Below, in pieces: positions 1 to 7,767 of a DNA stretch of 41,562 nucleotides (its first letter is position 1; each line of letters starts with the position of its first letter). The notes beneath the pieces are model-generated. The model had not been told where the DNA came from and did not search any database. It was given only the letters and a program-made list of their open reading frames with translations. The position numbers and the translations under genes are program-made. The stretch is from NCBI GenBank assembly GCA_905194675.1, contig CAJJTG010000018.1, positions 1-41,562 on the forward strand, given 5' to 3'. The DNA comes from an uncultured Collinsella sp. GTDB lineage: Bacteria > Actinomycetota > Coriobacteriia > Coriobacteriales > Coriobacteriaceae.

Positions 1-66
1 GGCCAGCCCGTGGGAGGCCAGGGCGCCGCTGACCGGTGGACGGCACCGAGCCGTCATTGGACTTAG
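1..66 (+). other. possible 3' tail of an upstream gene
   Basis: One plus-strand frame is open from base 1 to a TAG at 64-66, and that stop touches the terminator hairpin starting at 67. The position is what one expects for the end of the preceding gene. The 21 encoded residues, rich in Gly, Ala, Arg and Trp, match nothing I recognise. It could equally be untranslated leader or trailer sequence, because 21 codons without a stop are not significant in GC-rich DNA. Confidence 0.25.
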
Positions 67-98
67 AAGGGGGAGGCCTCGCGGCCTCCCCCTTTTTT
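67..98 (+). terminator. intrinsic terminator of the upstream unit
   Basis: A 10-bp GC-rich stem (69-78 with 83-92) closes on a TCGC tetraloop and is followed by six T at 93-98. AA at 67-68 can extend the stem into the T run. It separates coaE from whatever lies upstream. Confidence 0.88.
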
Positions 99-225
99 GC
101 GTTTGATAGAGAGCTGTAATACAAGAACTTGCCTTCGTTTAGCTTGTCTTACTGTTTGGCTGTATTTTGAGTCCTTCTTTTCTATTTGCGCGATAATAAC
201 TCCCATTGGCGTAAGGGAGGACTTG

Positions 226-867
226 ATGTTTACCGTTTTTGTCTTGGGCAATATTGCTTCGGGTAAGTCGACTGCCTGCCGCTATTTCGAATCTCGTGGC
301 GCTATGCTTATCGATCTGGATGAGCTTGCAAAATCGCTGTATGTGCCGGGCTCTGATATCGTTAACGCTCTTGCGGATGAATTCGGTTGGGACATTTTGG
401 ATGAGATAGGCGGCATTCGCCGCAGCATCCTCGCTTCTCGAGCTTTCGCTTCTCCTGATTCGGTCACACGGCTCAATGGCATCGTGCATCCCGTTCTGAT
501 TGAACAGCTTTCGCTTAGGATTCTCGATCCGGTTTGTTGTACGGTTTCATCTCCCCGTTATCCCTTTGCGGTGGTCGAGGTTTCTGCTCCGACTGGTTTT
601 GAGGATGCATTTGGCTTGGCTGATGAAATTCTGGTCATTAGCGCCCCTTTGTCAGTTCGTCGCGAGCGCGCTATTCAACGTGGCATGGAGCCATCCGATT
701 TCGATGCTCGTTCTGCTTGCCAGCCCGAAGAGTCTGCGCTCTGCAATCTCGCTACAACGGTGATTGATAATGCCGCTGGCGATAATTCGCTCTTTGAGCA
801 GCTTGACTCATGGCTTGCATGCCACGGGTTTATAGATACTGCGGACAAGGAGGAGGCCGATGCCTAA
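226..867 (+). CDS. coaE: dephospho-CoA kinase
   Basis: The product phosphorylates the 3'-OH of dephospho-CoA with ATP, the last step of coenzyme A synthesis, in the cytosol. The P-loop GNIASGKST is at residues 8-16. It is followed by the CoaE-type segment with LIDLDELAK and a later LNGIVHPVL block that corresponds to the family LNxxxHP motif. The lid-like region AIQRGMEPSDFDARSACQ fits the usual R-rich lid. At 213 aa it is of normal length. I chose the ATG at 226, not an in-frame ATG at 97, because AAGGGAGG lies at 213-220 with 5-nt spacing and the P-loop must be close to the N terminus. The stop overlaps the next gene's start by 8 nt, so the two are translationally coupled. Identity is firm. 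Confidence 0.93.
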   Translation: MFTVFVLGNIASGKSTACRYFESRGAMLIDLDELAKSLYVPGSDIVNALADEFGWDILDEIGGIRRSILASRAFASPDSVTRLNGIVHPVLIEQLSLRILDPVCCTVSSPRYPFAVVEVSAPTGFEDAFGLADEILVISAPLSVRRERAIQRGMEPSDFDARSACQPEESALCNLATTVIDNAAGDNSLFEQLDSWLACHGFIDTADKEEADA

Positions 868-1441
868 GGCACGTTTCTTTACGTGGTATCGCGTGGCGCC
901 ACTTGCCGTTGTGTTCGTCTTCGGCCTTATTTCGCTCGTCTACTCGTGTGCTCCTGCTGCTTTCTTTAAACCGCTGTATCCGATTGACTACGAGGCGTAT
1001 GTAAAGCAATCCAGCATTTCGCATAATCTGGATCCGTATTTGGTGTGCGCTGTCATTAAGTCTGAATCGAATTGGGATCCCGAGGCCGAGTCGAATCAAG
1101 GTGCTCAGGGATTGATGCAGCTGATGCCCGAGACTGCCCAGGATATGATCGCCAAGGGCCTTGTCGACGGTGGCGAGTATTCGGCCGACAACCTTAACGA
1201 TCCGGCTACGAATATCGAGTTTGGCTGTGCGTATCTTTCGTATCTTCTAGCGTATTTTAACGGGTCGACTGACAGTGCCATTGCCGCCTATAACGCTGGT
1301 ATGGGCAATGTCGACGGATGGGCGCAGCAGAGTACGTCGCTTCATAATGCAATCACCTTTCCCGAGACGCAGGCGTATCTGATTCGTGTCAATAATGCCT
1401 GGGTTCGCTACAAGACCCTCTATCCCGATCGGTTCGTATAG
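860..1441 (+). CDS. membrane-anchored soluble lytic transglycosylase (SLT family)
   Basis: This is a 193-aa protein with a short basic N terminus, one membrane segment at about residues 12-31 and an extracytoplasmic goose-type/SLT lysozyme-like domain. The domain shows the signature ESNWDPEAES followed by GAQGLMQLMPETAQ, with Glu69 as the predicted catalytic acid, and later the AYNAGMGNV block. It would cleave the MurNAc-GlcNAc bond of peptidoglycan with formation of 1,6-anhydroMurNAc. The start ATG at 860 overlaps the end of coaE and has GGAGGAGG-type pairing at 848-855. The Cys-Ala pair at residues 30-31 after the membrane segment could suggest a lipobox, but the residues before it (VYSC) are a poor match. 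The family is clear. The physiological role (growth, daughter-cell separation or spore-like remodelling) cannot be read from sequence. Confidence 0.9.
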   Translation: MPKARFFTWYRVAPLAVVFVFGLISLVYSCAPAAFFKPLYPIDYEAYVKQSSISHNLDPYLVCAVIKSESNWDPEAESNQGAQGLMQLMPETAQDMIAKGLVDGGEYSADNLNDPATNIEFGCAYLSYLLAYFNGSTDSAIAAYNAGMGNVDGWAQQSTSLHNAITFPETQAYLIRVNNAWVRYKTLYPDRFV

Positions 1442-1457
1442 GACTATGCCTGCCGCC

Positions 1458-1487
1458 TGCGTATACTGCAGATATATGAGTTAGGAG
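1458..1487 (+). promoter_or_regulatory. candidate -10 and RBS of uvrB
   Basis: TATACT at 1462-1467 is a plausible -10 element preceded by TG at 1458-1459. No convincing -35 is visible 16-18 bp upstream. TTAGGAG at 1481-1487 is the ribosome binding site for the ATG at 1493. If used, the promoter would give a leader of roughly 20 nt. uvrB could also be cotranscribed with the two genes before it. Confidence 0.3.
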
Positions 1488-1492
1488 TATCC

Positions 1493-3733
1493 ATGGCGGA
1501 ATTTGAAGTTGAGCGTGTTGGAGGAGAGCTCAAACGTTTTGGCGTTGAGGGCTCTGAGGTGCCGTTTGAGGTCGTGTCTCCATACGAGCCCGCTGGTTCC
1601 CAGCCTAAGGCCATTGAGTCGCTTGTGCAGGGTGTGAGGGACGGAGATCGCTATCAGGTTTTGCTGGGCGTGACTGGTTCGGGCAAGACCTTCACGATGG
1701 CTAAGACTATTGAGGCCCTGGGGAAGCCGACGCTGGTCATGGCTCCCAATAAAACGCTCGCCGCTCAGCTTGCGAGCGAGCTCAAAGAGTTCTTTCCCAA
1801 CAACGCTGTGGTCTACTTTGTCTCGTACTACGACTACTATCAGCCCGAGGCGTATGTGCCGCAAAGCGATACATATATCGAGAAAGACTCCTCGATTAAC
1901 GAAGAGGTCGAGATGCTGCGCCATCAGGCGACCGCGTCACTGCTCTCTCGACGCGATGTGATCGTTGTCGCATCGGTCTCGTGTATCTATGGCATTGGCT
2001 CTCCTGAGGACTATGCGGGTCTGGCTCCAAACGTCGACAAGAAGGTGCCGCTCGAGCGCGATGACTTTATCCATGCACTTATCGACATTCAATATGATCG
2101 CAATGACTATGACCTGGCGCGCGGCACGTTCCGCGTGCGCGGCGATGTTGTCGACGTGTATCCGCCTTATGCCGAGCATCCGTTGCGGTTTGAGTTCTTT
2201 GGCGACGAGGTCGAGCTGATTGCCGAGATCGATGAGGTTACCGGTGAGATGCTTCGTGAGTACGAGGCCATCCCCGTATGGCCGGCATCGCACTACGTGA
2301 CCGAGAAGCCGAAGGTCAAGGCGGCTCTGAAATCGATCAGCGAAGAGTGCGAGAAGCGCGTGGCGGAGCTCAAGGCGACTGATAAGTTGCTCGAGGCGCA
2401 GCGTCTGCAGCAGCGCACCGATTATGATCTTGAGATGCTCGAGACGATGGGTTTTTGCAACGGCATCGAGAACTACTCGCGTCATCTGGACGGTCGCAAG
2501 CCGGGTGAGCCGCCGTTTACCCTAATCGATTACTTTCCCAAGGATATGCTCTGCATCATCGATGAGAGCCATGTGACGGTGCCGCAGATTCGCGGCATGC
2601 ACGAAGGTGACCGCTCGCGTAAGGTGACGCTGGTGGAGCATGGTTTTCGCCTTCCATCGGCACTCGATAACCGCCCGCTTCGTTTCGATGAGTTTGAGGC
2701 AAGGATACCCCAGTTTATCTATGTTTCGGCCACACCGGGCGACTACGAGCTGCGGGTGAGCCAAAACGACGTTGAGCAGATTATTCGTCCAACCGGTCTG
2801 CTCGACCCCAAGATCGATGTGCGTCCGGTTCGTGGGCAGATTGACGATCTTGAGGACGAGATTCGCGAGCGCGTTGCCCGCAAGGAGCGCGTGCTGGTGA
2901 CCACGCTCACCAAGCGCATGGCCGAGGACCTGACCGACCATCTGCTTGATGCCGGCATTAAGGTCAATTACATGCACTCCGATACAGCGACGATGGACCG
3001 TGTCGAGATCCTGCGAACGCTGCGCGAGGGCAAGATCGATGTTCTCGTTGGCATCAACCTGCTTCGCGAGGGCCTAGACCTTCCCGAGGTCTCACTGGTG
3101 GCAATTCTCGATGCCGATAAGGAAGGCTTCTTGCGCAACCGCCGTTCGCTGATTCAGACGATTGGCCGCGCGGCCCGCAATGCCGACGGCGAAGTTATCA
3201 TGTACGCCGACGTCGTGACCGATTCGATGAAAGAAGCCATCGAGGAGACGCAGCGCCGTCGCGAGATTCAGATGGCATATAACGAAGAGCATGGCATTGT
3301 GCCCAAGACGGTGCGCAAGGCCATCAACGACATCTCAAGTTTTATTGCCGAGGCCGAAAAAACCGTGGGTTCCAAGGGGCGCTCGAAGGGCGACTCTCTT
3401 GGACATGGCGCATTCTATACGCCCGATGAGTCGGGCGAGGGTGGCGTGCCGGAAACGGTGGCGCCCGAGCAGACACTTGCGGAGCAGTTGGAAGAACTGC
3501 CGCATGACGAGCTTGTGCGGATCGTCGAAACCATGGAAGAGGATATGCGTAACGCTTCTGCCGCCATGGACTTTGAGGAGGCGGCGCGCCTGCGCGATGC
3601 CGTCGTTCAGATTCGGGCGATGCTCGAGGGTGCGTCTGAGGACGAGACGATTGAGCGCTTACGTTCGCAGGCCCGCAAGGGTTCCACGTTCGCATCGGGC
3701 AGAAGACGCCAGGGTGCACGGTTTAAGAAATAG
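1493..3733 (+). CDS. uvrB: UvrABC excinuclease subunit B
   Basis: UvrB is the damage-verifying helicase-like subunit of nucleotide excision repair. It is loaded by UvrA and then recruits UvrC. The Walker A GVTGSGKT is at residues 59-66 and the beta-hairpin region YYDYYQPEAYVPQSDTYIEK follows. DESHVT serves as the Walker B box. The helicase motifs YVSATPGDYE, INLLREGLDLPEV and QTIGRAARN appear in the expected order. A C-terminal UVR domain that contacts UvrC is present around AMDFEEAARLRD. At 746 aa it is somewhat longer than the common 660-700 aa, because of about 25 extra N-terminal residues and a linker before the UVR domain. uvrA and uvrC lie within the next 14 kb on the same strand. Confidence 0.97.
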   Translation: MAEFEVERVGGELKRFGVEGSEVPFEVVSPYEPAGSQPKAIESLVQGVRDGDRYQVLLGVTGSGKTFTMAKTIEALGKPTLVMAPNKTLAAQLASELKEFFPNNAVVYFVSYYDYYQPEAYVPQSDTYIEKDSSINEEVEMLRHQATASLLSRRDVIVVASVSCIYGIGSPEDYAGLAPNVDKKVPLERDDFIHALIDIQYDRNDYDLARGTFRVRGDVVDVYPPYAEHPLRFEFFGDEVELIAEIDEVTGEMLREYEAIPVWPASHYVTEKPKVKAALKSISEECEKRVAELKATDKLLEAQRLQQRTDYDLEMLETMGFCNGIENYSRHLDGRKPGEPPFTLIDYFPKDMLCIIDESHVTVPQIRGMHEGDRSRKVTLVEHGFRLPSALDNRPLRFDEFEARIPQFIYVSATPGDYELRVSQNDVEQIIRPTGLLDPKIDVRPVRGQIDDLEDEIRERVARKERVLVTTLTKRMAEDLTDHLLDAGIKVNYMHSDTATMDRVEILRTLREGKIDVLVGINLLREGLDLPEVSLVAILDADKEGFLRNRRSLIQTIGRAARNADGEVIMYADVVTDSMKEAIEETQRRREIQMAYNEEHGIVPKTVRKAINDISSFIAEAEKTVGSKGRSKGDSLGHGAFYTPDESGEGGVPETVAPEQTLAEQLEELPHDELVRIVETMEEDMRNASAAMDFEEAARLRDAVVQIRAMLEGASEDETIERLRSQARKGSTFASGRRRQGARFKK

Positions 3734-3740
3734 TGAACAG

Positions 3741-3779
3741 GCCCCGAGTTCCCTGTGGAGCTTGGGGCATGCGTCTTTT
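3741..3779 (+). terminator. candidate terminator after uvrB
   Basis: An 8-bp stem (3741-3748 with 3761-3768, one G-U pair) lies 7 nt after the uvrB stop. A short T-rich tail (TCTTTT, 3774-3779) follows 5 nt after the stem. It lies between convergent genes. The tail is weak and offset, so efficiency is uncertain. Confidence 0.45.
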
Positions 3780-3798
3780 GCGCGCTGGAATTCGTGCG

Positions 3799-5439
3799 TT
3801 AGAGGTCTGCGATCAGGGCTTCGGCACAACGGATGCCGTCGGTGGCCGCGCTCATGATGCCGCCGGCATATCCAGCTCCCTCACCACAAGGATAGAGGCC
3901 CGGGGTCGACACGGCATGGCACGTTCGGTCTCGGGTGACAGTGACCGGTGAGCTCGAACGAGTCTCCACGCCGGTAAGAACGGCGTCGGGGCGGTCGTAG
4001 CCTCGTAGCTTTTTTCCGAGTAGGGGAAGTCCCAGGCGGAGCGACTCGACGATATGCTGCGGCAGGGCTTCGTCAATTGCCGTCCAGGTCACACCGAGCG
4101 GATAGGTGGGCTTTACCTTTCCGGGCGCCTTGCTGGCGCGTCCTGCGAGGAAATCTCCGACGAGCTGTGCCGGTGCGTTCCAGTTGGAACCGCCCAGGCG
4201 GTAGGCGGCCGCCTCGCAGGCGCGCTGGAGCTCGATGCCGGCGAGTGGGTCATCGTTGGGAAGGTCCTCTGGCGTGACGTTAACGAGCAGGGCGGCATTT
4301 GCATTGCGTCCGTCGCGGGCATTGAGACTGGCGCCGTTGACGCACAGGTGGCCCTGCTCGGAAGAGGCGGCGACAACCTGCCCGCCGGGGCACATGCAAA
4401 ACGAGAACACGCTGCGGCCGTTGGGAAGATGGGCGACGAGCTTGTAAGGGGCTGCTCCGAGGGCAGGATGTCCCGCCGAGGCTCCGTATTGGACTCGGTC
4501 GATGTCGCGCTGCGGATGCTCGATGCGAACGCCCATGGCAAAGGTCTTTTGTGCGAGGGCCACGTTGTGGCCCTTAAGGAGCTCAAAAATATCGCGAGCA
4601 GAATGCCCGCAGGCGAGGATGAGGTGCTTTGTCTCGATTGGCTCGCAAGCGGCGTCTTGGGACGATTGGACATCAATACCGGTGATGGCGCCAGACGCGT
4701 CGATGCGAATGTCGACGAGCTTCGTTCGATAGCGGACGACACCTCCGAGCTGCTCGATGCGCTGGGATATAGCGGTGACGACCGTGGGAAGGATGTCGGA
4801 GCCAATGTGCGGCTTGGCATCCCACAGAATATCGCGGGGCGCGCCCGCCTCGACGAAGGTTTCGAGGATAAGGCGATGGGCGGGATTTTTGGTTCCCGTA
4901 TTGAGTTTGCCGTCCGAGAAGGTTCCCGCGCCGCCCAGGCCAAACTGGATATTGCTCTCGGGGTCGAGGATGCGCTCCTTTAGAAAGAGGTCGATCGCCT
5001 GCGAGCGGCGAAATGCCGGGTCGCCGCGCTCGATGAGCAAGGGCTTAAGACCTGCTTCGGCGAGCGTAAGCGCAGCGAAAAGGCCGGCGCATCCGGCGCC
5101 GACAACGACAGGGCGTTCTTGAGGCGCGTCGGAGGCGGGGGAGGGGAATGAAGGCTCATCGTCTTCTATCGCGCGTACGCGCGAACGGTCACGCTCGGCA
5201 ACGCTGTCGACCGCTTCTCGCTCGAGGTGGGGACTAGTCAGCTCAACACGAAAGCTCAGGATAAAATGGACGTCTCGTTTTTTGCGAGCGTCGATTGACT
5301 TGCGGTGGAGCTCGATGGACTTGATCTCGGAGTCCTTGCAACGTAGGACGCGCTTGGCGACTCGCTTGCCAACAATGAGGCAGGCATTTTCATCGCCGGC
5401 TTCATCGAGCGACGCGTTGACTTGGGTGATTTCGATCAT
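3799..5439 (-). CDS. FAD-dependent dehydrogenase, COG2509 type
   Basis: This 546-aa cytosolic flavoprotein belongs to the uncharacterised NAD(FAD)-utilising dehydrogenase group. About the first 100 residues form a separate N-terminal domain containing the segment GKRVAKRVLRCKDSEIKSIE. A Rossmann FAD-binding motif follows (VVVGAGCAGLFAALTLAEAG, ending in a basic/acidic ERG). A second flavin-contacting block near the C terminus reads PCGEGAGYAGGIMSAATDG. The substrate is unknown for this family. The ATG at 5439 was chosen over an upstream in-frame ATG because the minus strand carries AAGGAGA 5 nt before it. It is the last gene of a minus-strand run after mrp and a second flavoprotein. A consensus-like TATAAT upstream suggests it can also be transcribed alone. 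Confidence 0.85.
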   Translation of the reverse strand: MIEITQVNASLDEAGDENACLIVGKRVAKRVLRCKDSEIKSIELHRKSIDARKKRDVHFILSFRVELTSPHLEREAVDSVAERDRSRVRAIEDDEPSFPSPASDAPQERPVVVGAGCAGLFAALTLAEAGLKPLLIERGDPAFRRSQAIDLFLKERILDPESNIQFGLGGAGTFSDGKLNTGTKNPAHRLILETFVEAGAPRDILWDAKPHIGSDILPTVVTAISQRIEQLGGVVRYRTKLVDIRIDASGAITGIDVQSSQDAACEPIETKHLILACGHSARDIFELLKGHNVALAQKTFAMGVRIEHPQRDIDRVQYGASAGHPALGAAPYKLVAHLPNGRSVFSFCMCPGGQVVAASSEQGHLCVNGASLNARDGRNANAALLVNVTPEDLPNDDPLAGIELQRACEAAAYRLGGSNWNAPAQLVGDFLAGRASKAPGKVKPTYPLGVTWTAIDEALPQHIVESLRLGLPLLGKKLRGYDRPDAVLTGVETRSSSPVTVTRDRTCHAVSTPGLYPCGEGAGYAGGIMSAATDGIRCAEALIADL

Positions 5440-5457
5440 CGAGGTCTCCTTAGAGGC

Positions 5458-5489
5458 AAGAAAGAGGCCGTCCGGTATCCCAGACGGCC
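5458..5489 (-). terminator. hairpin between two flavoprotein genes (terminator or leader hairpin)
   Basis: The 7-bp stem GGCCGTC/GACGGCC (5466-5472 with 5483-5489) is followed on the minus strand by TCTTTCTT. It lies 30 nt after the stop of the upstream flavoprotein gene and 26 nt before the start codon of the downstream one. It may end the mrp-flavoprotein transcript. It would also lie in the 5' leader of any transcript from the TATAAT at 5509-5504. Confidence 0.5.
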
Positions 5490-5503
5490 CGAATGTGTTT
5501 TTG

Positions 5504-5509
5504 ATTATA
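5504..5509 (-). promoter_or_regulatory. candidate -10 element for the COG2509 gene
   Basis: The minus strand reads TATAAT exactly here, about 65 nt before the start codon. The -35 position, which falls inside the end of the preceding gene, is poor. A hairpin would follow about 15 nt after the predicted transcription start. Confidence 0.35.
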
Positions 5510-5519
5510 GACTGCGCGG

Positions 5520-6791
5520 CTACAGGCTGCTTGCAGCGCGAATGCCCGAGATCCAGGCCCACGCAAGGTTAAAGCCTCCGCAATCGGCGTCGATGTCGAG
5601 CGCTTCACCGCAAACGTAAAGCGGAGCGTCGACAACGCTGCGCGCGCGTAGGCTGGGTGTTGAGATACTCTTGACAGATACGCCACCACGCGTGACCTGC
5701 GCTGAGCGCTCCTCGGCTGTTCCCTCGACGAGCAACTTAAAGTGCTTGAGGATCGAGACCAGGTGGATGACATCGTTGGAGCCTGGATGGCACTGCTCGA
5801 ACGCTGTGCAGACGACGCGGGAGAGTTGCGGGGCGAGCATGCCGTCGAGCCAACGGGGATCGCGGGGTGAAAAGTCACCGAACAGCTCAACGCGCCGGTT
5901 GAGGATATCGAGCAACTCGTCTTTGGAGAGGTCGGGGAAAACGTCGAGCAGGATCGTATCGCCGTGCTGGATACGACGAGAGAGGTTGAAGACAGCGACA
6001 CCCGAGATACCGAAGGTTCGAAACAGCACTTCACCGTCTTCGTGCCAGAGCTCATTATGATTGCGGGCGAGCGTCAAGCGGGCACGGACGCGCAGGCCAT
6101 CCAACGTCTTGAATGCCGCCCGATCGCCAACGACCGTTGCCGATACGGGGCAGAGGATGGGGCGCAGCGAAGTGAGGGGGAGGCTAAACGTATCGGCGAT
6201 ACCGGTGGGGTTGCCGCCCGTGGCGATAATTACGGCATGTGCCTGCAGGGCCTCGTTCTTGCGAGGGACATCGGCGAGCGCTTTCCGAAGCGAGCGGAGC
6301 TCCGATTTTCGGTCGTCGTGCTTTTTTGCCTTGAGTGCCCGCGCTGGACGGTCTATTTGGAGTGCCCAGCCTTCGGAAGCTTTGTGCGCCGAGGCAACGT
6401 TGGCTCCGCAGATTAAGGTGATACCTAGGCGGTCGCAAACGCTGAGAAGCGCGTCGCGCACCGATTCGGCGCGAAGGGAGCGCGGGTACAGCCGGCCTTC
6501 CTCGGAGGTTGTCATGATGCCCAGCGAGGAGAAGAAACCCATAAGCTCTTGTTCGGGCTGGGGGCCCATGACGGATTCGACGAATGCGGGGTGGTTATAC
6601 CGCTGAGGATCAATCGATTCGTTGGAGAGGTTGCAACGGCCGTTACCGGTCGCAAGGAGCTTGAGGCCGCAGGCGACATCGCGCTCAACGATGCAGACGC
6701 TTTTGCCAGCGCGTGCGGCCGTAATGGCGGCGGCGAGGCCTGAAGCCCCGCCGCCGATTACCAAGACGTCATAGAGGGCGCTCGCGTTCAC
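5520..6791 (-). CDS. BaiN/HI0933-family flavoprotein (NAD(P)/FAD-dependent oxidoreductase)
   Basis: This 423-aa protein begins with a dinucleotide-binding fold, VLVIGGGASGLAAAITAARAG, then the family hallmark GLKLLATGNGRCNLSN near residues 42-57. It ends with GFNLAWAWISG, another family block. The middle contains the insert domain typical of YhiN/HI0933 proteins, with ATGGNPTGIADTF as a second nucleotide-contacting segment. The family includes BaiN of bile-acid-dehydroxylating clostridia, but most members have no known substrate. The GTG start abuts the TAA of mrp directly, so translation is probably coupled to Mrp. No bile-acid genes lie nearby, so a bile-acid role is not supported here. Confidence 0.88.
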   Translation of the reverse strand: MNASALYDVLVIGGGASGLAAAITAARAGKSVCIVERDVACGLKLLATGNGRCNLSNESIDPQRYNHPAFVESVMGPQPEQELMGFFSSLGIMTTSEEGRLYPRSLRAESVRDALLSVCDRLGITLICGANVASAHKASEGWALQIDRPARALKAKKHDDRKSELRSLRKALADVPRKNEALQAHAVIIATGGNPTGIADTFSLPLTSLRPILCPVSATVVGDRAAFKTLDGLRVRARLTLARNHNELWHEDGEVLFRTFGISGVAVFNLSRRIQHGDTILLDVFPDLSKDELLDILNRRVELFGDFSPRDPRWLDGMLAPQLSRVVCTAFEQCHPGSNDVIHLVSILKHFKLLVEGTAEERSAQVTRGGVSVKSISTPSLRARSVVDAPLYVCGEALDIDADCGGFNLAWAWISGIRAASSL

Positions 6792-7622
6792 TTAGGCCTC
6801 GTCGGTCTCGTGCGGGGTAATAGCCTCGACGGCAGAGACTGCCTTGGGCAACATGCCATCGGGCAGCGCGGTCTCGACCTCGCCCTTATCGCAGGCCTCG
6901 GCGAGTGCCGGATTAATGGGAAGCTGGCCCAAGATGTCGAGGTTATAGCGCTCTGCGACCTCGGGGAGCTTGCTCTTGCCAAAGACCTCGATCTTCTTGC
7001 CGCAGTCGGGGCACTCAATATAGCTCATGTTCTCGACAATGCCCAGAATGGGGACGTTCATCTTCTCGGCCATGTTGACCGCCTTGGCGACGATCATCGA
7101 GACCAGATCCTGCGGGCTCGTGACGATGACGATGCCGTCGACCGGCAGCGACTGGAAGACGGTGAGCGCGACGTCGCCTGTTCCCGGAGGCATGTCGACC
7201 AGTAGGTAGTCGATGGGGCCCCACGAGGTCTCGCTCCAGAACTGCCTAATGGCGCCTGCGATGACCGGACCGCGCCAAAGGACGGGGTCGGTCTCGTTTT
7301 GGAGCAGCAGGTTGGAGCTCATGACCTTGACGCCGTGCTCGGAGATTTCGGGCAGCATAAGGTTGCCAAGGGCATGGACGTGGCGTCCACTCATACCGAA
7401 CATCTTGGGGATAGAGGGACCGGTGATGTCGGCATCGAGGACGCCGACCTTGTGGCCGTGACGGGCAAGCTCGGTGGCGATGGCACCGGTGACAAATGAC
7501 TTGCCGACACCGCCCTTGCCGGAAAGCACGGCGATGACGCGCTTGACCTCGGACAGCGTGTTCTCCTCAAATTGCGACGGCGACGTTTGTCCGCCGGCGG
7601 CCTGTGCGTGTTCGCAACCCAT
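6792..7622 (-). CDS. mrp: Mrp/NBP35-type iron-sulfur carrier ATPase
   Basis: This is a 276-aa P-loop ATPase of the SIMIBI class. The deviant Walker A GKGGVGKS lies near residue 35. VLDADITGPSIPKMFG, the switch-like LLVDMPPGTGDVAL and the C-terminal ECPDCGKKIEVFGKSKLPE follow. The CxxC there is the dimer-interface motif that holds a transient [4Fe-4S] cluster in Mrp/ApbC/Nbp35 proteins. An N-terminal MGCEH adds one more Cys. The protein is expected to hand Fe-S clusters to apo-enzymes in the cytosol. The ATG at 7622 has AAGGAGT a few bases upstream on the minus strand, so the longer in-frame extension to 7679 is rejected. The next gene starts at the base after its stop. Confidence 0.93.
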   Translation of the reverse strand: MGCEHAQAAGGQTSPSQFEENTLSEVKRVIAVLSGKGGVGKSFVTGAIATELARHGHKVGVLDADITGPSIPKMFGMSGRHVHALGNLMLPEISEHGVKVMSSNLLLQNETDPVLWRGPVIAGAIRQFWSETSWGPIDYLLVDMPPGTGDVALTVFQSLPVDGIVIVTSPQDLVSMIVAKAVNMAEKMNVPILGIVENMSYIECPDCGKKIEVFGKSKLPEVAERYNLDILGQLPINPALAEACDKGEVETALPDGMLPKAVSAVEAITPHETDEA

Positions 7623-7677
7623 GTATGACTCCTTTGTATATGCTGGGGCCGGGGCCCCGCGATGTGACACGAGCGTC

Positions 7678-7707
7678 ATTGTACCCTCGTTTGCGAGCGG
7701 GAGTCAT
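7678..7707 (-). promoter_or_regulatory. candidate promoter of the mrp unit
   Basis: On the minus strand, TACAAT (7683-7678) can serve as the -10. ATGACT (7707-7702) lies 18 bp upstream as a weak -35. The leader then runs through a GC-rich stretch to the mrp start at 7622. Confidence 0.4.
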
Positions 7708-7718
7708 TTGCGATGCGT

Positions 7719-7753
7719 TTGGGCCGAGCGTGCTTGCAATACGATGGGCCCAA
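7719..7753 (-). repeat. inverted repeat after the LTA-synthase-like gene
   Basis: TTGGGCC (7719-7725) is repeated inverted as GGCCCAA (7747-7753) around a 21-nt loop, beginning 15 nt past the stop codon on the minus strand. No T run follows. It may be an inefficient or Rho-assisted end, or an mRNA 3' stabiliser. I see no better terminator between this gene and mrp. Confidence 0.35.
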
Positions 7754-7767
7754 GCGAATGGGCGGGC

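Noticed and set aside
97..225. N-terminal extension of coaE from an ATG at 97
   Set aside because: It would start inside the upstream terminator and place the P-loop 50 residues into the protein. The ATG at 226 has a good ribosome site.
1462..1467. TATACT elements before uvrB, ybaK and rapZ as a common alternative sigma promoter
   Set aside because: Only the hexamer is shared. No common -35 or spacing is seen, and it is an ordinary -10 variant.
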